Source of the DNA: Hyphococcus sp.
GTDB taxonomy: Bacteria > Pseudomonadota > Alphaproteobacteria > Caulobacterales > Parvularculaceae
Assembly: GCA_028281665.1 (NCBI GenBank)
Contig: JANQJK010000026.1
Coordinates: 124,001-188,000, forward strand
Direction of reading: 5' to 3'
DNA length: 64,000 nucleotides
Both the position numbers and the translations under genes were made by a program. Positions 9,677 to 18,295 of this stretch are shown piece by piece (position 1 is the first letter of the stretch; each line of letters starts with the position of its first letter). The notes below the pieces were generated by a model. The model saw only the letters and a list, made by a program, of their open reading frames with translations, had not been told where the DNA came from and made no database searches.

Positions 9677-9705
9677 TTGACATTGACCAGGGGCGCTCAT
9701 ATGTT
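9677..9705 (+). promoter_or_regulatory. Sigma-70-type promoter for the phasin gene
   Basis: TTGACA at 9677-9682 is a perfect -35 hexamer. After exactly 17 bases comes TATGTT at 9700-9705, a 4/6 match to the -10. Transcription would begin about 70 bases before the phasin start codon. No better pair occurs in this intergenic region. Confidence 0.65.
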
Positions 9706-9784
9706 GCGCCGCACAAAAGGCGGTTGATCCTAATATGTGAATTGTTTCAACGTCTTATATTGATTCATGCCACAGGAGAGAAAA

Positions 9785-10231
9785 ATGGCTGCGGCAAAAA
9801 AAGCTGAAACAGGCGGCAACGCCTTTGACGCGTTTGCGGTAATGAACCCGGAGTCCTTCAAGGAAGGCTACGAGAAATTTGCCGAAGGCGTCTCAACGAT
9901 CGCCGACTTCAACAAAGGCGCGCTGGAAGCGGTGATGACGTCTGCCGGCGCTTATTCGAAAGGTGTTGAGAAGCTGACGGCTGAAAACACCGATTTCATC
10001 AAGGCTTCCTACGAACGGGCCGTTTCGCTCGGCAAATCTGTCGCCGGCGCCAAAAACCCCCAGGAAGCATTTGATATTCAGTCCGAATTCGCCCGCGAGG
10101 CCACTGAGAAAAACCTCAGCCAGGCCACAAAGGTCGCCGATCTCTGGGCTGACACGACCAAGGAGACGATCGCCCCGCTGACCGAGCGCTATAGCGATCT
10201 GGTCGAAAAAATTCAGTCTTATCGCCCGTAA
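9785..10231 (+). CDS. Phasin family protein
   Basis: 148 residues, soluble, Ala-rich and almost entirely helical in character, with the phasin pattern FEGYEKFAEGVSTIADFNKGALEAVM-like core and a coiled C-terminal half. Phasins coat polyhydroxyalkanoate granules, although some paralogues have other roles. I chose the ATG at 9785 because AGGAGAG (9774-9780) sits 4 bases before it; an in-frame ATG at 9767 has no ribosome site. A strong promoter precedes the gene and a clear terminator follows it, so it is a single-gene unit. No PHA synthase lies in the window. Confidence 0.85.
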   Translation: MAAAKKAETGGNAFDAFAVMNPESFKEGYEKFAEGVSTIADFNKGALEAVMTSAGAYSKGVEKLTAENTDFIKASYERAVSLGKSVAGAKNPQEAFDIQSEFAREATEKNLSQATKVADLWADTTKETIAPLTERYSDLVEKIQSYRP

Positions 10232-10258
10232 GACGCCCGTAACCAGTTGCGTATTTAG

Positions 10259-10287
10259 AAAAGCCCGGCCGTCTGGCCGGGCTTTTT
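10259..10287 (+). terminator. Rho-independent terminator after the phasin gene
   Basis: AGCCCGGCC (10262-10270), a GTCT loop and GGCCGGGCT (10275-10283) form a 9-bp perfect stem followed by a T-run. It lies about 30 bases after the phasin stop. Confidence 0.92.
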
Positions 10288-10403
10288 CCGTTTGAGACTG
10301 GCCGATTTCGCCGGCGCGACGGGTTTGCGGCTTTTCAACGAAATGGGATTACGTATCTAATGCGCATTGTATGACGCGGTGTGGCTTCATATGTCGCGGA
10401 TCA

Positions 10404-10754
10404 ATGGAAACACGACGAATGGCTGACGAACACGACCAAGATCAGGACATCGACCAGGGCCCCGGCGTCGGCGTTGTGCAGAAAACTGCGCCGCGCACGA
10501 AGCGCCCGTCGCTTTATAAAGTTGTCCTGCTGAACGACGATTACACGCCGCAGGAATTCGTCGTCTGGCTCTTGCAGGCGATCTTCAAGAAAGACGCCGA
10601 AGAGGCGGTCCGCATTATGCTGCACGTTCACAATAACGGCGTCGGCATTTGCGGGGTCTATACATATGAGGTCGCCGAGACCAAGGTAGCGCAGGTCATG
10701 GAGTTGTCGCGGCGCAATCAGCATCCGCTGCAATGCATGATGGAACGGGAGTAA
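10404..10754 (+). CDS. clpS: ATP-dependent Clp protease adaptor ClpS
   Basis: About 116 residues. ClpS binds the ClpA N-domain and delivers N-degron proteins. The conserved core is present: [20 protein letters not shown], then [20 protein letters not shown] and ETKVAQV, including the NDD and H-residues that form the N-degron pocket. The N-terminal 35 residues are an acidic, disordered tail, as usual. ATG codons at 10404 and 10419 are both possible; 10404 has a weak GCGGA upstream. clpA begins 5 bases after the stop, the usual operon for the pair. Confidence 0.93.
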   Translation: METRRMADEHDQDQDIDQGPGVGVVQKTAPRTKRPSLYKVVLLNDDYTPQEFVVWLLQAIFKKDAEEAVRIMLHVHNNGVGICGVYTYEVAETKVAQVMELSRRNQHPLQCMMERE

Positions 10755-10759
10755 AGTAC

Positions 10760-13081
10760 GTGGCGTCATTCAGCCAGAGTCTTGACGAAGCGCTGCACAG
10801 GGCGATTGCCCTTGCAACCGAGCGCGATCATGAATTAGCGACGCTGGAGCATCTCCTGCTGTCGCTGACCGACGATCGCGACGCGGCCGCCGTGATGCGG
10901 GCGTGCAATGTCGACATCGAACTGTTGCGCCGCCAGCTCTATGAATTCATTGAAAACGAACTGGCTAATCTGAAGCTGGAAAACGATGAGCAGGCGAAAC
11001 CCACCGCCAGCTTTCAGCGCGTAATTCAGCGCGCGGTCATCCATGTTCAATCGTCGGGGCGCGAAGAGGTGACCGGCGCCAATGTGCTGGTGGCCTTGTT
11101 CGCCGAGCGTGAAAGCCACGCCGCGCACTTCCTTCAGGCGCAGGACATGACGCGTTTCGATGCGGTCAACTACATCTCACACGGGCTGGCGAAACGGCCC
11201 GGCGAAAACCAGCCCAAGGCGCCCCGCGGTGCAAGCGAAGACGCGAGCGACGGCGGCAAGCCGCAAAGTGCGCTGGAGTCTTATTGCGTCGATCTCAACG
11301 CCAAGGCGCGATCCGGCAAGATTGATCCGCTGATCGGCCGTGAGGCTGAAGTTGAACGGTCAATTCAGGTTCTGTGCCGCCGGCGCAAGAACAACCCGCT
11401 GCTGGTGGGCGATCCGGGCGTCGGCAAGACCGCCATCGCGGAAGGGCTGGCGCTTCAGATCGTTGACGAGAAGGTGCCGGAAGTGCTCGCCAATTCGACC
11501 ATCTACGCCCTCGATATGGGCTCGCTCCTGGCGGGCACGCGCTATCGCGGCGATTTCGAGGAGCGCATCAAGGCGGTCCTGAAAGAGCTTGAAGAGCACG
11601 AAGACGCCGTTCTCTTTATCGATGAGATTCATACGGTCGTCGGCGCCGGGGCGACGTCCGGCGGCGCCATGGATGCGTCGAACCTGTTGAAGCCGGCGCT
11701 GCAATCGGGTGCGCTCCGATGCATGGGGTCGACGACTTACAAGGAATTCCGTCAGCATTTTGAAAAGGACCGCGCCCTTGCGCGTCGCTTCCAGAAGATT
11801 GACGTCGTAGAGCCGTCCAGGGAAGACACCGTCAAAATTCTTCAGGGCCTTCAGCCTTACTTCGAAGAGCACCACAAAATTAAGTACACGGATGATGCGA
11901 TCAGGTCGGCGGCGGAGCTTTCCGCAAAATACATGACCGACCGCAAGCTTCCGGACAAGGCGATCGATGTCATCGACGAGGCGGGCGCCCGCCAGATGCT
12001 GTTCTCTGAAGACGAACGCAAGAAAACCATCGGCACGGACGAGATCGAGGAAGTGGTCGCCAAGATGGCGCGCATCCCGCCGAGGTCGGTGTCGAAATCT
12101 GATACGGAACGCCTGCAAAAACTCGGCGAGGATCTGTCTCGTGTCGTCTTCGGTCAGGACGAGGCGATCGACCAGCTCGCTGCGGCGATCAAGCTGTCGC
12201 GGGCGGGCCTGCGCGAGCCGGAAAAACCGATCGGCTCCTATCTGTTCGCCGGGCCTACCGGTGTCGGCAAAACGGAAGTCGCCAAGCAGCTCGCGAGGGT
12301 CATGGGCGTGGAGCTCGTGCGCTTTGACATGTCGGAATACATGGAGCGGCATACGGTCTCGCGCCTCATTGGCGCGCCTCCGGGTTATGTCGGGTTCGAT
12401 CAGGGCGGTCTCTTGACCGATGCGATCGATCAGAATCCCCATTGCGTCCTGTTGCTTGATGAAATCGAAAAGGCCCATGGAGAGATATTCAATATTCTCC
12501 TGCAGGTGATGGATAACGGCCAGCTCACGGACACCAACGGGCGCAAGGTCGACTTCCGCAACGTCATCATCATCATGACGACCAACGCCGGCGCGGCGGA
12601 CGCCGCGAAATTCCAGATCGGTTTTGCGGGCGGGAAGAAAACCGACGAAACCGACGCGGCGATCCGGCGCATGTTTACGCCGGAGTTCCGCAACCGGCTC
12701 GATGCGGTCATCCACTTCGCAGGACTGTCCGCTCCGATCGTCAACCGCATTGTCGAGAAATTCGTCCTGCAACTGGAAGCGCAGCTTGCCGACCGCGGCG
12801 TAACGTTTGAATTGTCAGACGACGCGACGCGCTGGCTGGCGGAAAAAGGCTTTGACGATGAAATGGGTGCGCGGCCGCTGGCGCGCATTATTCAGGAACA
12901 TGTGAAAAAACCGATTGCCGATGAAATCCTGTTCGGTGAGCTTAAGAACGGCGGCGTCGTCAGAGTTCTTGTCGATAAAGACGACAAGTCGAAACTGGCG
13001 TTTGAGTATATTCCGGACCCGGACGGCGCAAAGCCGAAAGATGGCGGCGACGGAACGAACGTGCCGGCGTTGGTCCAGTAA
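10760..13081 (+). CDS. clpA: ATP-dependent Clp protease ATP-binding subunit ClpA
   Basis: 773 residues. This AAA+ unfoldase feeds substrates to ClpP. In order: an N-domain (about 1-145), first ATPase domain with Walker A GDPGVGKTAIAEG and Walker B VLFIDEIH, and second ATPase domain with Walker A GPTGVGKTEVAKQ. A ClpP-binding IGF loop is visible in AKFQIGFAGG. I chose the GTG at 10760 because CGGGAG lies about 8 bases upstream; an in-frame ATG at 10733 would overlap clpS by 22 bases. clpP is not in the window. Confidence 0.96.
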   Translation: MASFSQSLDEALHRAIALATERDHELATLEHLLLSLTDDRDAAAVMRACNVDIELLRRQLYEFIENELANLKLENDEQAKPTASFQRVIQRAVIHVQSSGREEVTGANVLVALFAERESHAAHFLQAQDMTRFDAVNYISHGLAKRPGENQPKAPRGASEDASDGGKPQSALESYCVDLNAKARSGKIDPLIGREAEVERSIQVLCRRRKNNPLLVGDPGVGKTAIAEGLALQIVDEKVPEVLANSTIYALDMGSLLAGTRYRGDFEERIKAVLKELEEHEDAVLFIDEIHTVVGAGATSGGAMDASNLLKPALQSGALRCMGSTTYKEFRQHFEKDRALARRFQKIDVVEPSREDTVKILQGLQPYFEEHHKIKYTDDAIRSAAELSAKYMTDRKLPDKAIDVIDEAGARQMLFSEDERKKTIGTDEIEEVVAKMARIPPRSVSKSDTERLQKLGEDLSRVVFGQDEAIDQLAAAIKLSRAGLREPEKPIGSYLFAGPTGVGKTEVAKQLARVMGVELVRFDMSEYMERHTVSRLIGAPPGYVGFDQGGLLTDAIDQNPHCVLLLDEIEKAHGEIFNILLQVMDNGQLTDTNGRKVDFRNVIIIMTTNAGAADAAKFQIGFAGGKKTDETDAAIRRMFTPEFRNRLDAVIHFAGLSAPIVNRIVEKFVLQLEAQLADRGVTFELSDDATRWLAEKGFDDEMGARPLARIIQEHVKKPIADEILFGELKNGGVVRVLVDKDDKSKLAFEYIPDPDGAKPKDGGDGTNVPALVQ

Positions 13082-13096
13082 ACTGACCTAACCTTC

Positions 13097-13129
13097 AAAA
13101 AAAGGCCCGTCATGTAGACGGGCCTTTTT
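13097..13129 (+). terminator. Rho-independent terminator after clpA
   Basis: AAAGGCCCGTC (13101-13111) and GACGGGCCTTT (13117-13127) form an 11-bp stem with an ATGTA loop, flanked by an A-run and a T-run. It can therefore act on both strands and may also end transcription of the polylysine gene from the right. Confidence 0.92.
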
Positions 13130-13166
13130 GCTGTAGGGCTGAATATTGTTCGCGTGGTTTAAGCGC

Positions 13167-13565
13167 TCACGGTGATTTCTTTTTCTTCTTTTTCTTCTTC
13201 TTCTTTTTTTTCTTTTTCTTCTTCTTTTTACCGTCGGCTTTCGGATCGGAAGCGGCCGGGTCGCCTGCGGCGCCGCCGCCGGGGTCGCCGCTCCTGGGAT
13301 CGCCGCCGCCTGACGGATCACCCGACGCGCTGTCGCCGCCGCCTGCGCTGTCGCCGCCCGCGCTGTCCATCGGTACCGGGTCGCCGCCACCGCCGCCGAC
13401 ATTTTCGGACATGGTCATCATTGAGCTGCTCATGGCGCCGCCGATTTCACGGACCGATAGAAACGCCACCGCTGCGAGCAGCGCGCCGATTAGCGCAAAC
13501 TCCGTCGATGTGAACCCTGACCGTGAACGGCCGAAGGATCGTAGCGAGTGTTTTGTCGAGCGCAT
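13167..13565 (-). CDS. Flp/TadE-like prepilin N-terminus with Gly-rich linker and 18-lysine tail
   Basis: 132 residues in three parts. Residues 1-50 carry a class III signal: a basic leader, then SGFTSTEFALIGALLAAV. Cut after the Gly, this leaves Glu at +5, as the prepilin peptidase of the Tad system requires. Residues about 55-105 are a low-complexity Gly/Ser/Asp/Pro region. The end is 18 consecutive lysines followed by Ser-Pro. The lysines are coded by mixed AAA and AAG, so this is not a single-base run. I placed the start at 13565 because GGAGG lies 5 bases upstream; an ATG 12 bases earlier overlaps that site. A membrane-anchored, pilin-like surface protein is likely. The role of the tail is unknown. 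No Tad machinery genes are nearby. Confidence 0.7.
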   Translation of the reverse strand: MRSTKHSLRSFGRSRSGFTSTEFALIGALLAAVAFLSVREIGGAMSSSMMTMSENVGGGGGDPVPMDSAGGDSAGGGDSASGDPSGGGDPRSGDPGGGAAGDPAASDPKADGKKKKKKKKKKKKKKKKKKSP

Positions 13566-13700
13566 TGGCGCCTCCATTGCTGCGTTTTCTGCATGCGGAG
13601 GCGATCAATGCCGTAATAAGTTGTAAATTGTCTTAAAAGATTCATCTTCAGCGTTAGCCTCTGTTAACCAACGCGAAACATTTTTTGCCGGCAGACAGTC

Positions 13701-13737
13701 AAAAAGCCGCCGCCGGCGGGCATCCGCGGCGGCGGCC
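13701..13737 (-). terminator. Rho-independent terminator after the DM13 gene
   Basis: GCCGCCGCC (13706-13714) pairs with GGCGGCGGC (13728-13736). On the minus strand the stem is followed by TTTTT (complement of 13701-13705). It is about 50 bases beyond the stop of the DM13 gene. Confidence 0.8.
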
Positions 13738-13789
13738 TACGATCGGCGCCCTCATGGGGGAGATACGGGCGCTTCACGAAAGAGCGACG

Positions 13790-14242
13790 TTAAGCGAGAT
13801 CGGCCGCGCTCCATAGTTTTGAGTACTGTTCGCAGTGGATCAGGATGGACTTGAAGTTCGCCAGATCAACGCCGTCGGGAATTTGGTAAATCTGCTCGCC
13901 TGCATTGTTGGAAAGCGGCGCGATGAGAACTGAATCCGTTGTCGCGTTGCGTCCGTTTGTTTTGTTTGCGGCAAGGGGCGACAGGAATATTTTCAGGTCC
14001 GGCGCGCCGCGGGTCCGGAAGTCGGCCGACAGTTTGACATATGTCTTGTTATTCTCCGTGTATATTTCCCACGTGCCGGACGACTTGAATGATTTCTTCG
14101 TCCATTCGCCAGTGAAGAGCGTTTCGCTCGCCATATCGGCCATGGCGACGTGCATGCCCTGGCCTGCGGCGGCGGGCGCTGTGGCGGCTGCCGCGACGCC
14201 GATCGAGGCGAGCGCGACAAGAATGGTGTTGACGGTGTGCAT
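13790..14242 (-). CDS. Secreted DM13-domain protein
   Basis: 150 residues with a signal peptide (about 1-24, ending ATAPAAAGQ). The remainder matches a DM13 domain: a GEW..F..SGTWEIY strand pair, RGAPDLKIFLS, and the C-terminal motif ILIHCEQYSKLWSAADL with the conserved cysteine. DM13 domains are cytochrome-like or redox-linked beta-sandwich domains thought to act in the periplasm or at the surface. I set the start at 14242 because AAGGA lies 9 bases upstream; upstream in-frame ATGs at 14251 and 14311 have poorer sites. The partner is unknown and no haem-binding CxxCH is present. Confidence 0.8.
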   Translation of the reverse strand: MHTVNTILVALASIGVAAAATAPAAAGQGMHVAMADMASETLFTGEWTKKSFKSSGTWEIYTENNKTYVKLSADFRTRGAPDLKIFLSPLAANKTNGRNATTDSVLIAPLSNNAGEQIYQIPDGVDLANFKSILIHCEQYSKLWSAADLA

Positions 14243-14558
14243 TGTTCGCATTCCTTTTCTTTGCAAGATATCGACGTCGCCCTGATATGGCGGGCCATCG
14301 GTCACGCGCAAAACACAAATCAGAATGTTGCCATGACTTATCGGTGATCGGCGCCGGAATTACGGCAAACATGAAAAAAAGACCGCCGCAGGGGAAGGGG
14401 CTCTGCGACGGCCTTTTCATAGACGGTCCGCACACTTGGGGGGGGCAGAGATGCGGATGCGCCGTTGTTACGCTCCTAAAATAGGGCGCGCGGCCGGATT
14501 GCGCAAAACACGAAACGGCGACGGCGGCTAACGAAGCCGTGAAAGCAAAGTGAGCCCG
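14243..14558. other. Intergenic region between DM13 and HIT genes
   Basis: This 316-base stretch lies between two genes on the minus strand. It contains the terminator at 14374-14418, listed separately, and upstream sequence of the DM13 gene. I see no further gene in it. Confidence 0.6.
14374..14418 (-). terminator. Probable terminator after the ridA-GNAT-DUF2007-HIT operon
   Basis: GACCGCCGCAG (14381-14391) pairs with CTGCGACGGCC (14403-14413) with two imperfect positions. On the minus strand the hairpin is followed by seven T residues (complement of 14374-14380). It is about 140 bases beyond the HIT stop, which is rather far. A TTTTC on the other side would let it work weakly on the plus strand too. 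Confidence 0.6.
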
Positions 14559-14993
14559 TTACAACGCGGCGCGAATGGCCGCGGCGATCGGTTCGAGCGT
14601 TTCCGCGGGCGCCGGGCCGCCGGCGGCATGTACGCCCAGTGCCTCGCCTTCATAGATCGGGATGATGTGAAAATGCAGGTGAAAGACCGTCTGCCCCGCG
14701 GGCGCGCCGTTAAACTGCGCGATGCGAACGCCGTCCGGCTTCAGACCGGTTTTTACCGCCGTCGCAACCTTCTGAACCGCGCCGGCCAGCCCGGCGAGCG
14801 CCGAAGCGTCAATGTCAAAAAGGTTGGTCGCGTCGGCTTTTTTGTGAATGACGAGACAATGCCCCCGGCTTTGGGGAAAGACATCCATGAAGGCCAGGAT
14901 GTCGTCGGTTTCGTAAAGCTGCACGCACGCCATATCGCCGCGAACGATCTTCGCGAAAATATTGTCGGGATCGTATGTCTCGTTGAGGCTCAT
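14559..14993 (-). CDS. HIT family nucleotide-binding protein
   Basis: 144 residues. The histidine triad HLHFHII is present, with the family's FMDVFPQSRGHCLVIHK N-terminal strand and a PAGQTVFH approach to the active site. HIT proteins of this branch hydrolyse adenosine phosphoramidates or related dinucleotides. The start overlaps the DUF2007 stop by ATGA, so the two are translationally coupled. A diadenosine polyphosphate hydrolase role is possible but cannot be separated from the Hint type by sequence reading alone. Confidence 0.9.
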   Translation of the reverse strand: MSLNETYDPDNIFAKIVRGDMACVQLYETDDILAFMDVFPQSRGHCLVIHKKADATNLFDIDASALAGLAGAVQKVATAVKTGLKPDGVRIAQFNGAPAGQTVFHLHFHIIPIYEGEALGVHAAGGPAPAETLEPIAAAIRAAL

Positions 14994-15223
14994 TCCGGGC
15001 TGTCGTCCTCTTCGCGCATCACGCCGGCCTGGGCTTGCGCCAGCAAACGCAGGGCGTCCTGCTCCTGATCGTCGGGCACGGCGATGCGCACGCCGCCGGG
15101 CAGCACCGGCAGCACCGAATTGATGTGACCGTCGAGCAATTCAGCCTCGACGCCGTGGGCATTCAGGAAGCCGACAATAATCTTCGCTTCCTGCTGCTGA
15201 TGGGTGCGTTTAATGACTTTCAT
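14990..15223 (-). CDS. DUF2007 family protein
   Basis: 77 residues. The pattern is a short alpha/beta fold (EAKIIVGFLNAHGVEAELLDGH, PGGVRIAVPDDQEQDA), matching the DUF2007 or 'putative signal transducing protein' family. These resemble ACT- or GlnB-like small ligand-binding folds, but no function is established. It sits 11 bases after the GNAT gene and overlaps the HIT gene, so it belongs to the ridA-GNAT-DUF2007-HIT operon. Confidence 0.85.
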   Translation of the reverse strand: MKVIKRTHQQQEAKIIVGFLNAHGVEAELLDGHINSVLPVLPGGVRIAVPDDQEQDALRLLAQAQAGVMREEDDSPE

Positions 15224-15234
15224 AAGGCAAGACC

Positions 15235-16392
15235 TTAGCTGGTTTTCCTGAACGGCGTGAAGTCTTTCAGCGCGTTGATTTCCATGTCGGTCTGCTCCCG
15301 CTCTGCTTCAAGGTAGCGCGCAATGGCATCGCGAAAGCTTTCATTGGCGATCCAGTGAGCGGAGTGGGTTGCCACCGGTTCGTAGCCTCTGGCGATTTTG
15401 TGCTGTCCCTGCGCGCCGGCCTCGACGCGGGCGAGCCCGCGCTCAATTGCGAAGTCGATGGCCTGATAATAACAGATTTCAAAATGCAGGAACGGATGGT
15501 CCGTGAGACAGCCCCAATAGCGCCCGAAAAGGGCGTCGCCGCCAATGAAGTTCAATGCGCCGGCGACCGGCTTGCCGTCCTGTTCGGCGACGATGAGCAG
15601 AAGGGCGTCTTTCATGGTTTCGGCGATGATGCGGAAAAACGTCCGCGTGAGATAGGGCTGGCCCCACTTGCGCGCGCCGGTGTCCTGATAGAACAGCCAG
15701 AAGGCGTTCCAGTGCTCCTCGGTAATCTCGTCGCCGATCAACTTTTTGATGGTCAGGCCGTCCTCAACGGCGCCGCGGCGTTCGCGTCTTATCGCCTTGC
15801 GCTTTCGGGATGAAAGAGCGCCGAGAAAATCGTCAAACGATGCGTAACCGCGATTGAACCAGTGATATTGCTCGCCCGTGCGGGCGAGATAACCGGAACC
15901 GACGAGGGCGCGGGCGTCGTCCTCGCCGACAAAATTCACATGGGCCGATGACGCGCCAATGCGCTGGGCGAGGGTGCGAATGGCGGCGGCAAGGCCGGCG
16001 CGCGCTGCGTCGGTATGCGCAAGAAGCCGCGGGCCCGGCACGGGCGTAAAGGGCGCAGCGCACAGAAGCTTGGGATAGTAGCTCCCGCCGGCGCGGGCAT
16101 ATGCATCGGCCCAGTGGTGATCGAAAACATATTCGCCCTGGCTGTGGCCTTTCGTGTAGAGCGGTGCAGCGCCGACGATCTCGCCGTCATCTTCAAGGAG
16201 GACATGCATCGGCGCCCAGCCCGTTTCCGGCGCTACCGATTTCGATTTCTCCGCCGCTGACAAAAACGCATGACTGACGAACGGATTGTACGGCGCGCCC
16301 GGCGGTTGGGCTAAGCGGTCCCACAGCGCCGCATCGATTTCGTCGATGGCGCCGACCGTTTTCGCCAGTACTGCGCCGGATCCGTCAGGCAT
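15235..16392 (-). CDS. GNAT-fold / FemAB-like acyltransferase (DUF482-type)
   Basis: 385 residues, matching the family annotated as peptidoglycan-type biosynthesis or GNAT N-acetyltransferase. Recognisable elements are WDRLAQPPGAPYNPFVSHAFL near the start, a SSRKRKAIRRERR basic segment, and GALNFIGGDALFGRYWG and LHFEICYYQAIDFAI in the C-terminal half. The family has a double GNAT fold related to Fem ligases that add amino acids to cell-wall or lipid acceptors. Substrate is unknown. Its ATG overlaps the ridA stop by one base, and DUF2007 follows closely. Confidence 0.82.
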   Translation of the reverse strand: MPDGSGAVLAKTVGAIDEIDAALWDRLAQPPGAPYNPFVSHAFLSAAEKSKSVAPETGWAPMHVLLEDDGEIVGAAPLYTKGHSQGEYVFDHHWADAYARAGGSYYPKLLCAAPFTPVPGPRLLAHTDAARAGLAAAIRTLAQRIGASSAHVNFVGEDDARALVGSGYLARTGEQYHWFNRGYASFDDFLGALSSRKRKAIRRERRGAVEDGLTIKKLIGDEITEEHWNAFWLFYQDTGARKWGQPYLTRTFFRIIAETMKDALLLIVAEQDGKPVAGALNFIGGDALFGRYWGCLTDHPFLHFEICYYQAIDFAIERGLARVEAGAQGQHKIARGYEPVATHSAHWIANESFRDAIARYLEAEREQTDMEINALKDFTPFRKTS

Positions 16393-16853
16393 CAGCCGAT
16401 CTCAAACACTCCGTCGACTTCTACCGCGGCGTTCATGGGCAGCGACGGCGCCCCGACTGCGGCGCGCGCGTGCCGGCCGGAATCGCCAAAAACGGCGACC
16501 ATCAGGTCTGACGTTCCGTTCACCACTTTTGGCTGATCGGTAAAATCCGGTGTCGAGTTTACGAATCCCCCGAGCTTGACGACCCGGCGCACCCTGTCGA
16601 GATCTCCATCGCAGGCCGCTTTGAGTTGCGCGATCAGATTGACGCCGCAGGCGTGCGCTGCTTCGATTCCACGCTCCAGCGAAACCTCGGCGCCAAGCTT
16701 TCCGGTAATGAGCCCGTCCGGGGCGATCGAGACCTGGCCGGAGATGAAGACCAGATTTCCCGTGACGACGTACGGAACGTAATTCGCCACAGGCGCCACC
16801 GGGTCGGGCAGCACGATATCGAGATCGGCGAGGCGCGCATCAATTTCGGACAT
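16392..16853 (-). CDS. RidA family protein
   Basis: 153 residues, the long RidA subtype (YjgH-like). The core is visible as VVTGNLVFISGQVSIAPDG, an interior AHACGVNLIAQLKAACDGDLDRV helix, and AAVGAPSLPMNAAVEVDGVFEIG. RidA hydrolyses reactive enamine/imine intermediates formed by PLP enzymes. The canonical Arg in the active site is harder to place: GRHARAAVGA has an Arg in the equivalent region. It is the first gene of a four-gene minus-strand operon and diverges from hisD across 134 bases. Confidence 0.88.
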   Translation of the reverse strand: MSEIDARLADLDIVLPDPVAPVANYVPYVVTGNLVFISGQVSIAPDGLITGKLGAEVSLERGIEAAHACGVNLIAQLKAACDGDLDRVRRVVKLGGFVNSTPDFTDQPKVVNGTSDLMVAVFGDSGRHARAAVGAPSLPMNAAVEVDGVFEIG

Positions 16854-16987
16854 AGGTCTTCGATCCTGTCTGCTTAAACCATGTATACCGGGGTCAGCCT
16901 AACGCGCATGGGCGCTGAAGGAAACCGCGGGCACATGGACGCGAACGGATTGATCGCCTAAGACCGGATTCGGTTTTGCGATAGAGA

Positions 16988-18295
16988 ATGATGGTTCGCA
17001 GATTAGACATATCCGACGCTTCTTTCGACAGCGATTTCGCAGCGTTTCTGGCGCTCGATCGCGACGCCGGGGTTGATGTAACCGCCGCGGTCGCAGCGAT
17101 TGTCGCATCGGTGCGCGCTGATGGATTCGCGGCGGTCAAGGAATATACGACCCGGTTCGATAAGTTCGATCTTGAGGAAGAGACCATGCGCGTCGGCGCC
17201 GGCGAGATCGATCGGATGGCGAAGGCCTGCGACCCTGATGACATTGCGGCCCTTGAGTTCGCAGCGACCCGCATTCGCGCCTATCACGAAAAACAGACGC
17301 CGCAGGATATGCGGTATAAAGACGATGCAGGCGTGACGCTGGGCTGGCGATGGACGGCGGTCGACGCGGCGGGGCTCTATGCGCCCGGCGGCCGCGCCGC
17401 CTATCCGTCGAGCGTTTTGATGAACGCCATTCCTGCTCAGGTCGCCGGCGTCCAGCGCCTCGTCATGACGACGCCCACGCCCAATGGCGAGGTAAATCCC
17501 CTGGTGTTCGCTGCCGCGCGGATTGCCGGCGTTGATGAAATCTACCGCATCGGCGGCGCCCAGGCGATTGCGGCGCTCGCCTACGGCGCCGGTCCGCTTC
17601 AGCCGGTGGATGTCATTGTCGGGCCTGGCAACGCCTATGTGGCCGAAGCCAAGCGTCAGGTGTTCGGGCGTGTCGGCATCGACTCGGTCGCGGGGCCTTC
17701 TGAAATTCTCGTGGTGGCGGACGGCGACAACGACGCCGACTGGATAGCCGCGGATTTGTTGAGCCAGGCCGAACACGACCCGTCTTCGCAGAGTATTCTG
17801 ATTACGGATGATGCGCGCTTTGCAGACGCCGTTTCCGCGGCGGCGGATAAACAGATAAAGGCGAGCCCGCGCGCCGATATCGCCGGCGCCGCATGGCGCG
17901 ATAACTCGGCGATCATTGTTACGCGTAATCTCGACGAATGCGCGCCGCTGGTTGACGCCGTCGCGCCGGAGCATCTGGAGCTGGCGGTGTCCGAACCGGA
18001 AGCGCTGTTGGCGAGGATCCGCCATGCCGGCGCCGTTTTTCTGGGCCGCCACACGCCGGAGGCGACCGGGGATTACGTAGCCGGGCCCGATCACGTGCTG
18101 CCGACCGCGCGCGCCGCGCGTTATGCGTCCGGCCTTTCGGTTCTCGATTTCATGAAGCGCACGTCGATTATCGGTTGCGATGAAGCCGCGCTCGCCGAAA
18201 TCGGCCCCGCCGCCGCGCGTCTTGCCGATGCGGAGGGTCTCCCAAGCCATGCGCATTCGGTGCGGGTGCGTCTTAAAAACCGTAAGTCAGATTGA
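16988..18295 (+). CDS. hisD: Histidinol dehydrogenase
   Basis: 435 residues, full length. HisD carries out the last two oxidations of histidine synthesis, turning L-histidinol into histidine with NAD+ and Zn2+. Seen in order: YAPGGRAAYPSSVLMNAIPA, VIVGPGNAYVAEAKRQVFG, GPSEILVVAD, LLSQAEHDPSSQ and APEHLEL, with the zinc-binding His and Asp in the last two. In many Alphaproteobacteria hisD is followed directly by UPF0262, LMW phosphatase and infA genes. Here an opposite-strand gene intervenes and its 3' end overlaps hisD by 23 bases. Confidence 0.96.
   Translation: MMVRRLDISDASFDSDFAAFLALDRDAGVDVTAAVAAIVASVRADGFAAVKEYTTRFDKFDLEEETMRVGAGEIDRMAKACDPDDIAALEFAATRIRAYHEKQTPQDMRYKDDAGVTLGWRWTAVDAAGLYAPGGRAAYPSSVLMNAIPAQVAGVQRLVMTTPTPNGEVNPLVFAAARIAGVDEIYRIGGAQAIAALAYGAGPLQPVDVIVGPGNAYVAEAKRQVFGRVGIDSVAGPSEILVVADGDNDADWIAADLLSQAEHDPSSQSILITDDARFADAVSAAADKQIKASPRADIAGAAWRDNSAIIVTRNLDECAPLVDAVAPEHLELAVSEPEALLARIRHAGAVFLGRHTPEATGDYVAGPDHVLPTARAARYASGLSVLDFMKRTSIIGCDEAALAEIGPAAARLADAEGLPSHAHSVRVRLKNRKSD

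Larger units (their letters stand above)
9408..9784. other. Intergenic region between carboxypeptidase and phasin genes
   Basis: This 377-base stretch separates two diverging genes. The phasin side holds a strong promoter (9677-9705) and a TGC-N3-GCA palindrome (9655-9669), listed separately. The carboxypeptidase side shows no promoter I would defend, and no additional ORF with a credible start and ribosome site. Confidence 0.6.

Noticed and set aside
13664-13670. TTAACCA resembling a CtrA half-site upstream of the polylysine gene
   Set aside because: Only one half-site with one mismatch; the expected TTAA-N7-TTAA pair is not present.
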